Assembly (NCBI GenBank): GCA_032433595.1
Contig: JASWJB010000231.1
Location: forward strand, 1 to 64,000
Reading direction: 5' to 3'
From: Conoideocrella luteorostrata
Lineage: Eukaryota > Ascomycota > Sordariomycetes > Hypocreales > Clavicipitaceae
DNA: 64,000 bases
Shown here: positions 43,903 through 55,974 of the stretch, one piece after another
Layout of the letters: each line of letters begins with the position of its first letter
Numbering within the stretch: the first letter of the stretch is position 1
Notes under the pieces: generated by a model
What the model was told of the DNA's origin: nothing
Database searches by the model: none
What the model saw: only the letters and a program-made list of their open reading frames with translations
Position numbers and translations under genes: made by a program

Positions 43903-45411
43903 CTAATCCGAATCCGAATCTGAATCCGTCTCGTCGTCCGAATGTGTCTCATCAGCTGAATGCGCTTCATCATTCAAATGCGCCTCCTCATCCGAGCTCG
44001 ACTCATCATCCGTCAAGTCTACCGCCAATTTCTGCGCCTCGTGCCCCATCATCTCCCTATACGAACTCAAGCTCAATGCCGCAAAGGCCACAATAATCAT
44101 GGACCCTCCGAGAATAGCTGCCCAACTTAGCGGCTGACCGGTCAAAAACCAATCTGCCAAAGCCACGATGAATATGGTTAGCAGTGCAGCTACGGATGAC
44201 AGCACCGGCGACGTCAACGAGATCAAGACCAAGAAACAGCCGCTGAAAGTAGCGTTCGCGAGCACCGCAACGAGAATTAACCAGCACGTGGATGCGTTGG
44301 GGATCTCAAATCGTTCGATATTCAGAAGGTGCAAAAAGGGCAAGGGGATCCAGAGCACAGTCAAGGTGAAGAAACCGATGCAGGAGCCGAAGACATTGGC
44401 GAAAATGGTGCCGCGGACAGGGGAGACTCCGTCGGGCGGACAGGCGTACCGCTTGTAGAGGACTTCGTAAAGGCCGTAAAGGACGGAGCCGACTCCTATG
44501 ATGAGATTGCCTGCGAAGCGGGATCCGGCTCCAGGGTTGGAGGGACCTGATGCAGAGGAAGTGGCTTCGTCAGAACTGCCGGTGTCGCCGTACGCTACTA
44601 TCAGTACGCCTAAAATGGCAATCAAAACGGATATCGACTTGTCCATCCGCAGGGGCTCTTTCAGAATGGGTACCGAGAAGGCGTATGCAAAAAAAGCACT
44701 GCAGTTGTAGATGGCAGTCAAATCAGACGGCGTCGTCAGACTAACAGCAATATACCAGCTCAAGCCTGCAATCGTCAAGGCTGATGTGATGTAGATGGTC
44801 ATTCTAGCGAGATACATGACTGGCCTCCCCCGTCTCGCTACGCTCGGCGTCGTGACATTGATTGTCTGCAACTCAATCATAGTGACTGTCGATAGGACGA
44901 CATGCAAATGTTTCCGCCAGAACTGATCCCACGGTTCGTCGCGGTTCTGCAGACGTAATGCAAGTATAGTTGCCGGCCAGAGGACTATCCACGACGAATG
45001 CGTGAAGTACATCATGCAGTAGGCTTTGCTCCAGCCGAGGTCATGCTGAATGTACGCTGATAATTCAGTCTGCACGCAAAATGCCACAAGCGACACAGCC
45101 AAGAAGAAAGCCGCGAAGAGATACTTTTTGCGGGCAGAGGCTTTGACAGCCTCCATCGTGGCGGTGGGATTTCGGGAGTGCATCGTGGACTGGCGGCTGA
45201 AAGATGAGTGCTGAACAATCATGGGGGCATGGTGAAGGCCCGCCTCAGTTTCGGTATTGGGCGTTGTGAGTCGTGATGATGGGGATGACGGGTTGGAGTG
45301 GGAGTATGGTTTGGAGTCGATGTCGTTGCCGGTTTCGGGGTCGGACTTGAAAAGTAGTGGGGTTTCGGACCGGCCACTGCGGTGGAAGGTTGGTCGGCGA
45401 TCGTTGTCCAT
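43903..45411 (-). CDS. DMT-superfamily (EamA/SLC35-like) transporter
   Basis: Single exon, 502 aa. The N-terminal ~95 residues are disordered and Ser/Pro-rich. About ten membrane helices follow from KYLFAAFFLAVSLVAFCVQT to WAAILGGSMIIVAFAALSL, including the duplicated EamA-type pairs (YNCSAFFAYAFSVPILKE; SSVAALLTIFIVALADWFLTGQ). The cytosolic tail is Asp/Glu/Ser-rich with near repeats of the form DEAHSADETHSDDET. Fungal relatives are annotated as SLC35F- or vacuolar-type DMT transporters; the substrate is unknown. The acidic tail could bind cations or carry casein-kinase sites (inference). Confidence 0.88.
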   Translation of the reverse strand: MDNDRRPTFHRSGRSETPLLFKSDPETGNDIDSKPYSHSNPSSPSSRLTTPNTETEAGLHHAPMIVQHSSFSRQSTMHSRNPTATMEAVKASARKKYLFAAFFLAVSLVAFCVQTELSAYIQHDLGWSKAYCMMYFTHSSWIVLWPATILALRLQNRDEPWDQFWRKHLHVVLSTVTMIELQTINVTTPSVARRGRPVMYLARMTIYITSALTIAGLSWYIAVSLTTPSDLTAIYNCSAFFAYAFSVPILKEPLRMDKSISVLIAILGVLIVAYGDTGSSDEATSSASGPSNPGAGSRFAGNLIIGVGSVLYGLYEVLYKRYACPPDGVSPVRGTIFANVFGSCIGFFTLTVLWIPLPFLHLLNIERFEIPNASTCWLILVAVLANATFSGCFLVLISLTSPVLSSVAALLTIFIVALADWFLTGQPLSWAAILGGSMIIVAFAALSLSSYREMMGHEAQKLAVDLTDDESSSDEEAHLNDEAHSADETHSDDETDSDSDSD

Positions 45412-46793
45412 GATTGAGCCGTGGTGACGAGGCTTCAGCTTCGTGGGTTATGGCGTTGAAGAAGAGAGATGGGGAGTTGGCGGTGTAGGCGGCCAGTCGT
45501 GTGCCTATTCTTACGTCCGCGTAGCCAGAATATGTGGTATTTTCCCCTCTTCCATCCGATCAGAATAGCAGGACCGCAATGCGCATCTGACGCTTCGGGA
45601 CGGTTGAGACCTGAGAAACCCGTGTCTCACAGAGTTGCCGTTCGCGATGTTTCGCAGCGTTAGGAATGTAGTGTTTGGGACGTCGGATGTCGCTGAAAGG
45701 AGATGCTAGACAGAGAGGAAAGCCGCCATTGAAAAGAAAATATGTAGAATGCGGACGAAGGTGAGAGGCATACGTCAATTTGGGCCGTGAGGACAAGTGA
45801 TGTCGTGCGAAAATTGCCTTTGCCTAGGGGCCCAGCTGGGATGAAGTTGAAGAAAGCGATACGGAGAAGCCAGATGTTGGCTTTCGTCGAGAGGCTCCAT
45901 CCGCTTTGGACAGCGCATGGATCTGGGATGTCTGCAGACGTCACGGCTCGTCCTCAGGGACTTTGATGCGGGCTAGCAGCTCCATGTGTCGCGGGGGCAG
46001 GGGCCTTCAGTCACTAACTGGACGCAGCTGCCGGGTGACTGCTGTAATTTCGCCATTGGGCCCATGCTCGCACAACGGAGTACGATACTCCGCACTACAC
46101 CGTACGATATCATATAACCCCAGTCGACTGGGGTCTGCGCTTCGTATTCACTCTCAGCTACTAGTAATGCCCTGAATATATTTGAGAACCGGCAGTCTGG
46201 TTCAGCGAAGACAGGCCGCGCGCAGAAGTCCGACGCCAGGTCAAAACGGTCTACTCCGCAGTTACCCAGTGTTACAGTTGGCAACGGGTCTGGTCTGTCT
46301 GTCTGCCCGGCACTACGTGACCGGATTCTTACGGGCCGCGCACCGTTGTCTCACAAGACTACTTTGCCTTCAAGGGGGCACGCGGTTGTCGCTGCAGACC
46401 ACTTGGGATTGCTAGGCTAAGGCTATCACAGGGGTCGCCCACGGCGGAATCAATCAGTCATCTGCACGCTGTCATGCACTATGATTAACTTGCATGCTGT
46501 CACGTTAAGGCTTGCGCGTACTCAATGTTTCACAAATCATTTTTCATTTTCAATACCCTGAAGTTATTCGCCTAAGCAGGTCGAGCGGGACATGCCACAT
46601 GCGCATCTCACTGGCGCGTTGCTGCGTAAGCGTCACTGCCAATTTAACAACGACTGTACGTCTTTTTCAACCTATGGTGTCGATTCTTTCACTTTGTTGT
46701 TCTCTCTCTCTTTCTTTCTTTTTTTATATTTTTTATTTTAAATCCCGCGCTTCGCAGTTCGGTGATTCCTGTCACTCTTTCGAGAAAATGGCT
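45412..46793. other. 1.4 kb intergenic with an imperfect palindrome
   Basis: It holds the DMT promoter and the 3' region of the AKR gene. ACGGAGTACGATACTCCGC (46075-46093) is an interrupted palindrome of the recurrent motif. T/C-rich runs lie at 46695-46740. No gene is recognised. Confidence 0.5.
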
Positions 46794-47947
46794 TCATTTG
46801 GCGCTTGCGCCAAAGAGAGCCTCCCTCGGGTCGTAGCCATACTCGAGGTCGCCGTGCCAGTAGTTTGCCGAGTCAGCCTTGGAAATTTGCCAGGCTTCAT
46901 CAAGAGCACTAACCACCTCATCTGGTAGGGGTCCCTTCTCCAGGTTGTTCAAATTATCCTCCAGCTGCTCCACGCTGGAAACGCCAATGAGAACCCCGTC
47001 GTTTCCGTTCTTGATGTTGAGCTTGGAATGATGCGTTATCCATCGCAATGCCGTCTCGATCATGGTCAAGTTGTGCTTTGCTACGGCACCTTCCACCAGC
47101 TGGATGGCCTTGAACGTGCTCTCTCGGAAGTATCGCTGGCGATAGTTGGCACCCTGGGCAGAGCTGACATCTGAGAATCGCCCGCTCTCCGGGACCATAT
47201 CCTTGGATTTGATCTTGCCGGAAAAGAGACCACCGGCGATCGGGTTGTACACGACGATATCGAGACCGTATCGGCGGCACGCCGTGAATAGCTCCGGCTC
47301 AATATTGCGAGTGATGCAGTTGTACATGCCCTGGAATATGCTGGGGCGCACCCAGTTGTTGTACTTGCAAATCATCATCACCTCGGCCAATTCGTACGCA
47401 GTAAAGTTGCTGACGCCGAAGCGAACAAACTTGCCTGCCTTGTGTAGCTTGTCCATAGCCTCGAGAGTTTCCTGAAATGGTGTTCCACGATCCGGTTTGT
47501 GCAAGTACAGGATCTGCGCACACAGTCGTTGTCAATAGCCGTCGTTGGACAATGATGATGATGATGATGATGATGGTGGCGGCGGTAGAGCGTCAATCAG
47601 GAGCTACTTACATCCACACAGTCGGCGCCCAACTCTTTGAGACTTGTCTCGACGGACTCGACAACCTTCTGGGCTGCGTTATCGCCGTGTGCTGCAGGGT
47701 ATTGCACCTTGGTGGCCAAGGTAAGTCCCCTCTCTCGCCACTTGGTCTCTCGCGTAAAAGATTCCTGGTTTTTCGCTACGTACACACGCGCGGTGTCTAC
47801 CTCATTGTAGCCCCGCGACTGGAGCAAGTCCAGGGCTTTGTTGAATGTATCCAGGCTAGTGATTCGCGCGCCATCATCTGTGTTGGGCCCGAAGGTCATA
47901 AGACCCAGGATAATGCGTGGCTTGACGTTCTGCACGATAAGGGGCAT
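46794..47947 (-). CDS. Aldo/keto reductase (AKR7-like aldehyde reductase)
   Basis: Two exons on the minus strand, 47947-47612 and 47513-46794, give 351 aa. The 98 bp intron contains an ATG trinucleotide repeat. The (beta/alpha)8 barrel shows the tetrad motifs: EVDTARVY (Asp/Tyr), LATKVQYP (Lys) and ILYLHKPDRGTPF (His, just after the splice). KLHKAGKFVRFGVSNF and VVYNPIAGGLFSGK mark the NADPH site. It resembles fungal proteins called aflatoxin B1 aldehyde reductase (AKR7), which reduce toxic aldehydes and ketones with NADPH in the cytosol. No secondary-metabolite genes are adjacent, so a general detoxification role is likeliest. Confidence 0.92.
47550..47576. repeat. (ATG)n trinucleotide repeat in the AKR intron
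   Basis: Eight tandem ATG units within the intron of the aldo/keto reductase gene (plus-strand reading). Confidence 0.95.
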
Positions 47948-49223
47948 TTTGATGGCGTGTTGCTCAGTCGACTGTCGACTTAAACTATTAAAATGATACA
48001 CAGGATGGGGTGCGAGGGAGATGTGTTGCGAGACTGAACCAAAGTCTAGCTTTCGGAGTTTGTAGCTCGCTAGTAACTCCGTACAGCTGCGGGGATAACT
48101 ATTACTAGTCGTAGTACGGAGTACGGAGTAGTGTTTGGTGAGTTGACTAGTTATTAGTTAGTTACTTTTCAGACTACATCATAGTTAGGTGGGGAGAGCT
48201 CGAGTACGGAGCAGTCGGCCTCTGCGATGATAATGGCTCCGTGGCTTCCTAGCTTTATCCATAGCTCCATAATCGGCCGTGAAGGAAAGCCGAAACCGGA
48301 CAGTTTGAGCTTCCAACTTTAGCGTTGTGTCCATTATGTGTTGCAAGTAACTACCCCGTACCCATTGACATTTTCCATCACCCTGGGCTGGATGGCCTAG
48401 TACGTAAGTAGTATAGTTGCATCTTCTAGCTTCGCATTTGAAAATTTGTCTTGTACTCCGTATATGGAGTATGAATCTCGTTGTACGGAGTACAGTACTC
48501 CGTATTCATAAAAATAACCAGCTCCATTGCGGAGCAGTTATGTGCGAGGCTATATAAAATGCATTATTCGCGCTACTATTAGTGGCAGTGGCGACTGAGG
48601 GGCGCAATTGACAGATCCCACCAGCTTGCCAAAGTTGCCGGGTCGAACGACGCGGACGTGTCTGGTGACTACTGTTTCGCCTGGCGATACATGGCCAAAT
48701 AAATCGAACAACCTGAGCATATTTTTCATAGTAGCGAGCTTGACAGCGAAATCGGACAGATGTCGTCTTCTCATATCTCTTGGAACCAGAGAGTCAAGGA
48801 TGATTTGTTTTGGATGGAAAGCTTGATAAGATCTAGGATGCTCAGAAATGGAGTTTCTGAGTAGGTTCCTGGAGGCTATGGCACAGAAAACCTTGATACA
48901 TGACAACCGCACTAACCTCCACGCGTGTTGCCATGTGGACGTTCATGCGCTAAGGATAGGGGTCTTTCTCAGTCGTCAGATGTATTGTATTCCGCGCGGT
49001 AGTAATAATCTTCGAAGCCAAACGACCGGACGAACCTTCGGTATGCTAGTCGGGCGCATATGCTAAGCCCCACGGTAGCGGCAAACTCTGTTTTGTTATT
49101 GCAATGACAACTGTGGGACAGTCCATTTTGGCTCATGATGCGAGATTATTTTACCTCTGTAAAGACAAGGTAAGACCACGAGATCTTTTCTTCCGAGTGT
49201 GCGTCTTGGCTCGACAAACAAAA
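47948..49223. other. 1.3 kb intergenic rich in the TACGGAGTA motif
   Basis: Between the AKR gene and the subtilase, divergent. It contains the densest group of the motif: 48115-48130 (tandem), 48454-48462 and the inverted pair at 48484-48504. A TATATAAAA element lies at about 48550-48558. A 120-codon minus-strand frame (48550-48912) is not recognised and has no supporting feature; I do not call it. Confidence 0.5.
48484..48504. repeat. Inverted pair of TACGGAGTA with a 3 bp spacer
   Basis: TACGGAGTA, CAG, then TACTCCGTA, in the intergenic region between the aldo/keto reductase and subtilase genes. Confidence 0.8.
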
Positions 49224-51637
49224 ATGGTTCGTCTTCTGATCCTGGCACTCGCCTCGTTTGCCGTTATAGCTGCCTCAATCTCTCCAGCAGTGGACAATAG
49301 CACTGCCAATACCAATGACTCTGCTGGTAGCATGAGTATCACGGGCGCCTATATCGTCGAGTGTGAGAGTAGCCACGATACCAAAGCCCTCGCCGAGGCC
49401 ATAGCAGCGAAGGGAGGCCGAGTACGCCGTCAGCTTGACTCCGATGTCTTTCACGGCATATCGGTGCAGTTCGTAAACAAGCCCGAGGAAATTGAGGGTA
49501 AATCCTTCATGAAACAGATGAAGGGGGTCAAACGCGTGTGGCCAATGCGAATGTTGGATCCAATGGTTGAACGGCAGCCTGGGGAGAACTCGGGAGACAA
49601 GAGCGGACAGAAGTCAGGGGAGAAGTCTCTCCGCCATTTTAGTCGCGAAGTCTCTGATGATAATCCACCCGCATGGAGCCATTATATGACGCAAGTCACC
49701 AAGCTGCACGAAGAGGGGTTCAAGGGTCACGGAATAAAAATTGCTGTAATCGATACCGGCGTATGTCGTCCTCTTTACACCACTCTGGACCCGTCAGTAC
49801 AAGAAACCAAATTACGTATACTAATGCGAGACACCAGGTCAACTACAGGCATTCAGCGCTTGGCGGTTGCTTCGGCAGGGGCTGTCGGGTCGCCTTTGGT
49901 GACAATTTCTCCAACGAGGGAGTGAAAGGTAACCCGATGGACTGCGTTGGTCACGGGACGCGAGTGGCAGGCGTCCTGGCTGGAAACAACGAAAGGGATG
50001 GTTTCATAGGGACAGCGCCGCATGCGACGTTGATGGCATACAAGGTTGTCGGCTGTAAAACGCCGTTGACGGAGGATAACTTGATCGCAGGCTGGCTCAA
50101 GGCGTACGAGGACGGGGCGCAAATAATCGTCTCAGGTATTGGCTTTCGCGGTGTGAGTTGGGCGCAGACGCCAGCCGCAATAGTCGCCTCTCGAATTGTT
50201 GCTAGAGGCATTCCTAGTGTCGTCGATCAGGGCGTGGAGGACGGCGAGGGACTCTTCTTTGCATCGAGTCCTGCGACTGGACGCGGCGTGATGGCTGTTA
50301 ACTCCTTCGCTCGGTCTCCCGAATTTTTCAACTTTAAAAAAGGCTATAAAAACAAACACATAGCGATAGAATCGCATTCGGCGTTTGGGCCGACCTGGGA
50401 TCTCGACATCAAGCCCAACGTTGCAGCACCCGGTCATTACGTTCCCGTGACAGACATGGATGGCGGATACGATAGGCGCTCTTCATATGCCAGCCCGCTT
50501 GTTGCGGGAATCATCGCTCTAATTGCAGAGGCACGAGGCAGCATCGATCCCGCCCTCATCAGTAGTCTGCTCATTTCCATGGCCGAGCCACGGAAGAAAG
50601 GCGACGGTCTCATCACCGTTGCCCGGCAAGGAGGCGGGCTTGTTAAAGCCTGGGAGGCTGCCCATGCTAATACGCTCGTGCAGCCGGCTGGCTTGACCTT
50701 CAACGATACCGAGCATCGAGTCGCTTCTATCAGCCTTCGCATCACGAACGTGGCCAAGTCTGATATATCCTACCAGCTATCCAATCTAGCAGCTTTGACC
50801 CTGTTTACACTACCAGATGACGGCTCCGTCAGACCAAAACGGACCGAGTGTATACACGCCGCGGCCGATATCAAGCTGAGCAAGGCATCCCTCACTCTCG
50901 GCCCTGGCCAGTCTGCAACTGTCGATGTCTCGGCTGCCGACCCTGCTGGTGTGGATCACAAACGCTTGCCAGTCTGGTCCGGCTGGATCGCCATCACGGG
51001 TTCTGACGGCAAGAATTTGACCGTTCCATACCTTGGCCTTGCCGGCTCACTTCGCTCGGCGACTGTCTTTGCGTCAAAAAGCCTGAAGATTGATTCCGTC
51101 GACAAAAGTGATAAGGAGCAGTCTGCTGTAATAGTTCTCCCGGATCCCCCATTGGAACAGCAGATAGGCACTTCAAACGTGACAGAATGGCGCAAAGGTA
51201 TAAAAAGAATGAAGGCCATCTCCATCCAGTTACGTAAGGCCATGGCATTTGCCTCCTCTCAGGTGCGCGCTGACATTGTGCCCCTTGATATTTGTCCACC
51301 TGGCCAAAGCCATCGAGGTAGAACAAAATTGGGCCGCACAGTAACGGATGAAGCCTGCGTGCCCAGTCCCCTTGTTGTTGACTCCGCCGGATTACAGTCC
51401 ATTGGACAACTCCCCGACTTCCCCTGGAATTATGCTGTCCGCCAACCAAAACATTTCGCCCCATCGACAAAATGGGACGGCTCTATTGCGCCTGACCGGT
51501 ACGCACCACCCGGAAGGTATAAGATTGTTGCCCGTGCCCTTTCCGTCTTTGGTGATGCCGATAATACGACTGACTGGCAGACGGCCGAGACAGTCGACTT
51601 CTACCTCGCATACAAGCATAATATGAAGTCGCGGTAA
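49224..51637 (+). CDS. Secreted subtilisin-like serine protease with variant active-site motifs
   Basis: Two exons, 49224-49760 and 49838-51637, give 778 aa; the 77 bp intron (GTATGT...CCAG) splits DTG/VNYRH. A signal peptide (MVRLLILALASFAVIAAS) is followed by an I9-type propeptide, a Lys/Ser/Gly linker, the peptidase S8 domain and a C-terminal Fn3-like (C5a-peptidase/vpr-type) region from about 435. The triad is visible: Asp177 in IAVIDTG, His218 in GHGTRVAG and Ser395 in RRSSYASPLVAG. Two family-critical motifs deviate: the catalytic-serine motif GTSMA is RSSYA, and the oxyanion-hole AGN is replaced by QGV (Val312). Such large subtilases of hypocrealean fungi digest host or saprotrophic protein. 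Here activity is uncertain; it may be reduced or of altered specificity. Confidence 0.9.
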
Positions 51638-53914
51638 AAAATCGGCCGGTAAATTATGGATTGCACTGTCCGTAAGCAATGCGTTAAGTTAACAATTTTG
51701 GAATTTTCTATTGGGTGAGCGGAAAAGAGCCTCTTTGCTGACGGAATTGATCTCACGTGAGACTTGGACTTGACCAATTTGGTAGAGTCAAATAAAGTAT
51801 CTATGAGAGGGGTCCTTACCTAACTATTCAAGTAGATCAACAAATTCCCCTTCATATTTGAATTATATCTTTGCTCGGAGGCTTGCTTTTGTGCCGATTG
51901 TGCTTAAATTGCTTGGTTGAAGTGTGCTAATGACAGAAAACTTTAAATTGGGCGGTCGAACTATTTGATCTCATCACATTGACCTCCTCGTTTAAACCTC
52001 CCAAGATCGCTTCCACCTCTTCCAGTCATCTTCCACAAACTACACCCCCCTTTCAGCCGGCTCAGTTTCCTCGGAGCTCTGGGGCCGAGATATCTGCTGG
52101 AACAAGTCTAGACAAGGATAAACCAGAAGTATTTAAGTAGGCCCCCTATTCCGTGATGATTAGTTTATTATCTCCGTGGTGTTCAATAGCATTCATTCGT
52201 CTTAACCACACTTTGTTCAGCAGGATCTCCCAGTCTTATTGTGCTGGCATCACGTAGAATTTCACCAGAACCAGTACATCCCCAACCACCACCTAGAGAT
52301 AAGCACACGCATATACCAAGTGTACCGCTTTGTTTCCCATGCATACCGTCCGCTTCTCCTGAAGCTATACTGATAGGAAGTGGTGCCTCTCTAAGAAAGT
52401 TTCGTTCACTAGCTTAATACTAGATCCTCTATCCAGTAGGGCTGAGTTACACTACGTTCCTTTCCTTCTACGTACGCGGTGATGTACCTCAGTGTAGTTG
52501 CAACCTGTCCCTCCGGCTTCGCGACATCATTATACGCCATGATTGTGTTTGTTGTTCCCAAATAAGATGAGGTCTCGACTTCTGGATACATCGCTTCCCG
52601 GAACGGCTCCACGAGATGTGTAAGGATTCGTCGTTGTTACCAGGACTAAGTTGAATTTGCGTTGCTGCTAGTTTCGGACACCAGCAAACGAGCATTGTTG
52701 TGCGTGCTTTAGGATGACGGATTTCATTGCTAATTGTTCCATTCACTCTTGTTTAGAACGTTTGTGATTATACGTGAACGAGTATGTGACGGCGGCGGCG
52801 GCGGCATAGTCAACCGACCCGAAGCTTTCCCTGCGCCTAGGGGGTCGATAAATTCGGCGGCATCGGGGTCTTGTAAAAGGGCCATTGTCGTTTACGACGA
52901 TCAATATGAGGATAATGAGGCGGATAATCTGCCGACTATTTAGGAGCTCTTCACTCCCAACGAGAGGTCGAAGAAAGAGTCAACCGCTTCCCCGATGTCT
53001 CGAAAGCGCGCGCAGCAATTGGCGCGGGCGTCTGGGGTCGGGTCTCCTCCTGTTGCCAGAAAACTCTACACTGAGGTTGACGTTTTTGCTAATGAACTCC
53101 GCTCGAAAGCCTAGTCGGCTGTTGAGAACCCTAAGGTGCTCGGTTCCGATGATTGGTGCCTTCATTGCTTCAACATGTGCCTGATCGCAATGGAGATTTA
53201 GTGCAAGTCGGAGGAACAGAGACGGCTCTCACCAATATTGATTATAATCGCTGATGGTGGTGCAATACCTGTTTATATAGCAGAATGTGTTGATTCTCCG
53301 AATAAATCGGATTGTGTGGACCTTGGACGATGTTTTTGCCTTATTGATTGTCAGACAAGCGTGGGAGCGGATATTCTTGGAAGTGAACAAAGGTATGGTC
53401 GTAGTTGGAATATTTCTCTTAATTTATAGTACGCGAAAACTCTAATAATTTAGAGTTCCAATATGAATGATGCAGCAAATCTTCTGCTTCCACGTAACCA
53501 TAGTTGTAAAGTTGCGGCAGATGAAAGCGTAAACGCATTTATGAACTTTATTATTTGTTGTTTATTGTGCGTTTATTACGCGGCCGCAGCTACGTTCTAT
53601 TAACAGCATGGCCTGACGCTGACTCGCACGGCAACACCTAGCGCAAATCCAGGAGCTATTACTGTGAATACCGAACTATTAAGCAATATTCTCTGGCAGG
53701 GGATAGCCGGCATCCAATACTTTGGAGTTAGGAACTGAGGCGATTTAGGAGTAAACCAGAACAAAAAAAAAGAAAATAAAAAAGAAAAGGGGCTCTAATT
53801 GGATAGCTATTAGTATGATTGACCTAGTATTCGTTCTTAACTGCGCTCTTAAGCTTTAAACAGTACCTTGAAATCCCTCCACCATACCCGTTCTATGTAT
53901 CGGAGCACGAGACA
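51638..53914. other. 2.3 kb stretch without a recognised gene
   Basis: Between the subtilase and the P450, which converge here. It has AT-rich and low-complexity segments (A-rich at 53760-53788, GGC run at 52793-52804). A minus-strand frame at 52409-52636 reads protein-like (LVEPFREAMYPEVETSSYLG) but has no start, partner exon or known family. It may be a relic exon. The 53500-53600 part is AT-rich with no element ends seen. Confidence 0.4.
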
Positions 53915-55557
53915 TCACACCGCATTGTCTTTCTTCCAGCAACGAATCCGCATATGTGGATGGGTTATCCACGACTCCGGGTTCCTGCGCCAGATGTCCT
54001 CAACGCTATCTATCGAGAGATTGTAATTCTCAACCACGTGAACGAGCAACACACGAAGGATCAAATCAGCCACATATTTCCCCATGCACTGTCGAGGGCC
54101 AAAGCCAAAGCGCCAAAAATGATATCTTGTTTCTGTGTTTTTCCTCTCTAGGAATCGTTCTGGCCTATACACGTCTGCGTCTTTTCCCCAGAACTCGTTT
54201 CGTATGTTAAGAGCATAGGAGTCGACGATAAAATCTGTCCCAGCGGGGATGATGTACCCATCGATTACCCGCGCGGTAGGTGCTGCCTGAGGGATCGAAA
54301 AAGCGGCCAATGGCTGTAAGCGAGATGACTCGGAAATGCACGCCGCAAGGAGAGTAGAGTTGCTCCGAATGTATTCTTCCTTGTCAGGGGCTGACTGGAC
54401 CTCCTGCTGTATTGCGGCCTGGTAGCTCTCATGGGTGGCAAGATACACCAAATTCCACGAGATTCCGCCAGTGGTGACGTCCAGATTTGCAAAGAGGGCC
54501 TCATCAAGCGTTTGGAGTAGCTGTGCCTCGGTAAGCACTCCAGCGGTCACCATCTCATAAAAATATACAATCGGTTCGCCTTGGTTGGTCTCCTTAGCAC
54601 GTCGAGCTGCTTCGTTGTTGAACGCCTTCCACCCCCGTTGAAAGTTGTCGAGAAGCTTGTTCGTTTCGGTGGAGAGGTATTTAGAGAAGGTAAATCTGGA
54701 AACCCCGCCTCGAATGACCTGTTTAAAAAGATCTTCGCGATCTTGCGCAAGGACTTGCAGCTCCGCAGCCATGGAATCGGATAGACTCCCGTAGAATATC
54801 TCGGCAACAATCCAAAACGGAAGCAGCTTCAGATCGTCCGCAGGGTGAAGGAATCCTTGCTTGAGGTCCGTACCTCTGTGCAGCTTGTCTAAATGTTGCA
54901 GGACATGTTTCTGGATCATTGGGACATAGTTGTTCGAGGCGTTGTGGAGGAACGGTCGTTCAAGCACGAACCGCGCTGTTTTCCATTCCATACCGCTAAT
55001 GAGGCCGACACAGCTACCGAGGAGCTGGCTCATCAGGTAGCCCGAGTTGTTATTGATGGCTTTTTTGTGTTTTTCCGAGTCTTTGAAAACCAGTTGAATA
55101 TGCTCCGGACGCGTGAGCACCCTTAGGAGAGCTAGATGATTAGTTCCCATTGTATGGGGATTGAATACGTAAGGGTGTTGGGCGCCTCACACTTCTCCAC
55201 GCATCCCAGACCAAATTCTGTAGATGGAACCGCTTTGCGCCTCCCAATTCGCGCTGTTGGTCGTGCCATCTAAAAATTTGCTGACGCCGCCTTGGCCATT
55301 GGGAAATCGGTAGTTGTAGGTTGGCAACTTGTGGCTCCCGTCGATATGTGAAATGGGGTACCGCCACAATAAATATCCCTGTGGATTAGTGGTTAGATTT
55401 TTGGGTAAAATACGACAGGAAGATACAATAGCCGTACGTTGATGCAGTATGAAAGGGAATCATTGGCCCGAGACTTCACTGACGGACACGTCCATGTCAA
55501 AACGCTGACAAAGACAACTGTGAGAAAGCAAATCTCAACAGATAGAATATAGCCCAT
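53915..55557 (-). CDS. Cytochrome P450 monooxygenase (secondary-metabolism type)
   Basis: Three exons on the minus strand, 55557-55438, 55378-55191 and 55121-53915, give 504 aa; the joins (GTACGG/ACAG; GTGAGG/TAAG) are in phase and restore SGMRGEVVLTRPEHI. It starts with a hydrophobic ER anchor (ICFLTVVFVSVLTW). Seen: an N-terminal SHIDGSHKLPTYNYRFPNG, an I-helix segment ANLDVTTGGISWNLVYLATH, the K-helix ESSR and the heme loop FGFGPRQCMGK with Cys448. The unusual I-helix resembles P450s of diketopiperazine/epidithiodioxopiperazine clusters as I remember them (moderate). No stop or frameshift is visible, unlike every neighbouring biosynthetic gene to the right. It lies at the edge of the decayed cluster. 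Confidence 0.88.
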
Positions 55558-55974
55558 TTTAACAAAATTATCGCTTCTGAAAGGTCCCGCTGGCTGAACA
55601 GAGTTCAAATTAGGGATGCATGAGTGGAAGGCTCGGAGGATGAAGGTTGCGGGGTATTAGAAAGCTGATATATCGCGCGTCTTACGTATTCAATTACACA
55701 AACGGCCCAATGATGACAGGGATTCTCCCGTCACAATTCGGGAGAGGAATGGTACCGGTGGCCGCGCTCGGGGGGTTGACTAGTGTCATTGTATTGGGTA
55801 CATTTGGCATCAAGTACGAAGATGTTGTATAAAGCTTAATGTTTCCTTTGCTAGTTTATCAACCACAGTAGCATCAATATTTAGGGCTCGATGCCGCTCA
55901 AACAGAAAAGACCATAGCCTTTTTTCTCGCATAATTTGTTTTGTTTTATTTTTCAAGCTCCAATAGACCGTCAC
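55558..55974. other. Gap between the P450 and the methyltransferase remnant
   Basis: About 420 bp, a divergent promoter region in the original cluster. A plus-strand frame at 55647-55832 (61 codons; from an internal Met, MMTGILPSQFGRGMVPVAAL) has one membrane-like segment. It could be a micro-protein or a relic. It is not called. Confidence 0.4.

Noticed and set aside
48550..48912. 120-codon minus-strand frame
   Set aside because: Starts and ends in non-coding sequence rich in TACGGAGTA motifs, with no family resemblance.
52409..52746. Protein-like minus-strand pieces in two frames
   Set aside because: Could be a frameshifted relic, but I cannot assign a family or boundaries.
55647..55832. 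61-codon plus-strand frame with one hydrophobic segment
   Set aside because: Too short and unsupported; possible micro-protein but no conserved neighbour or known family.
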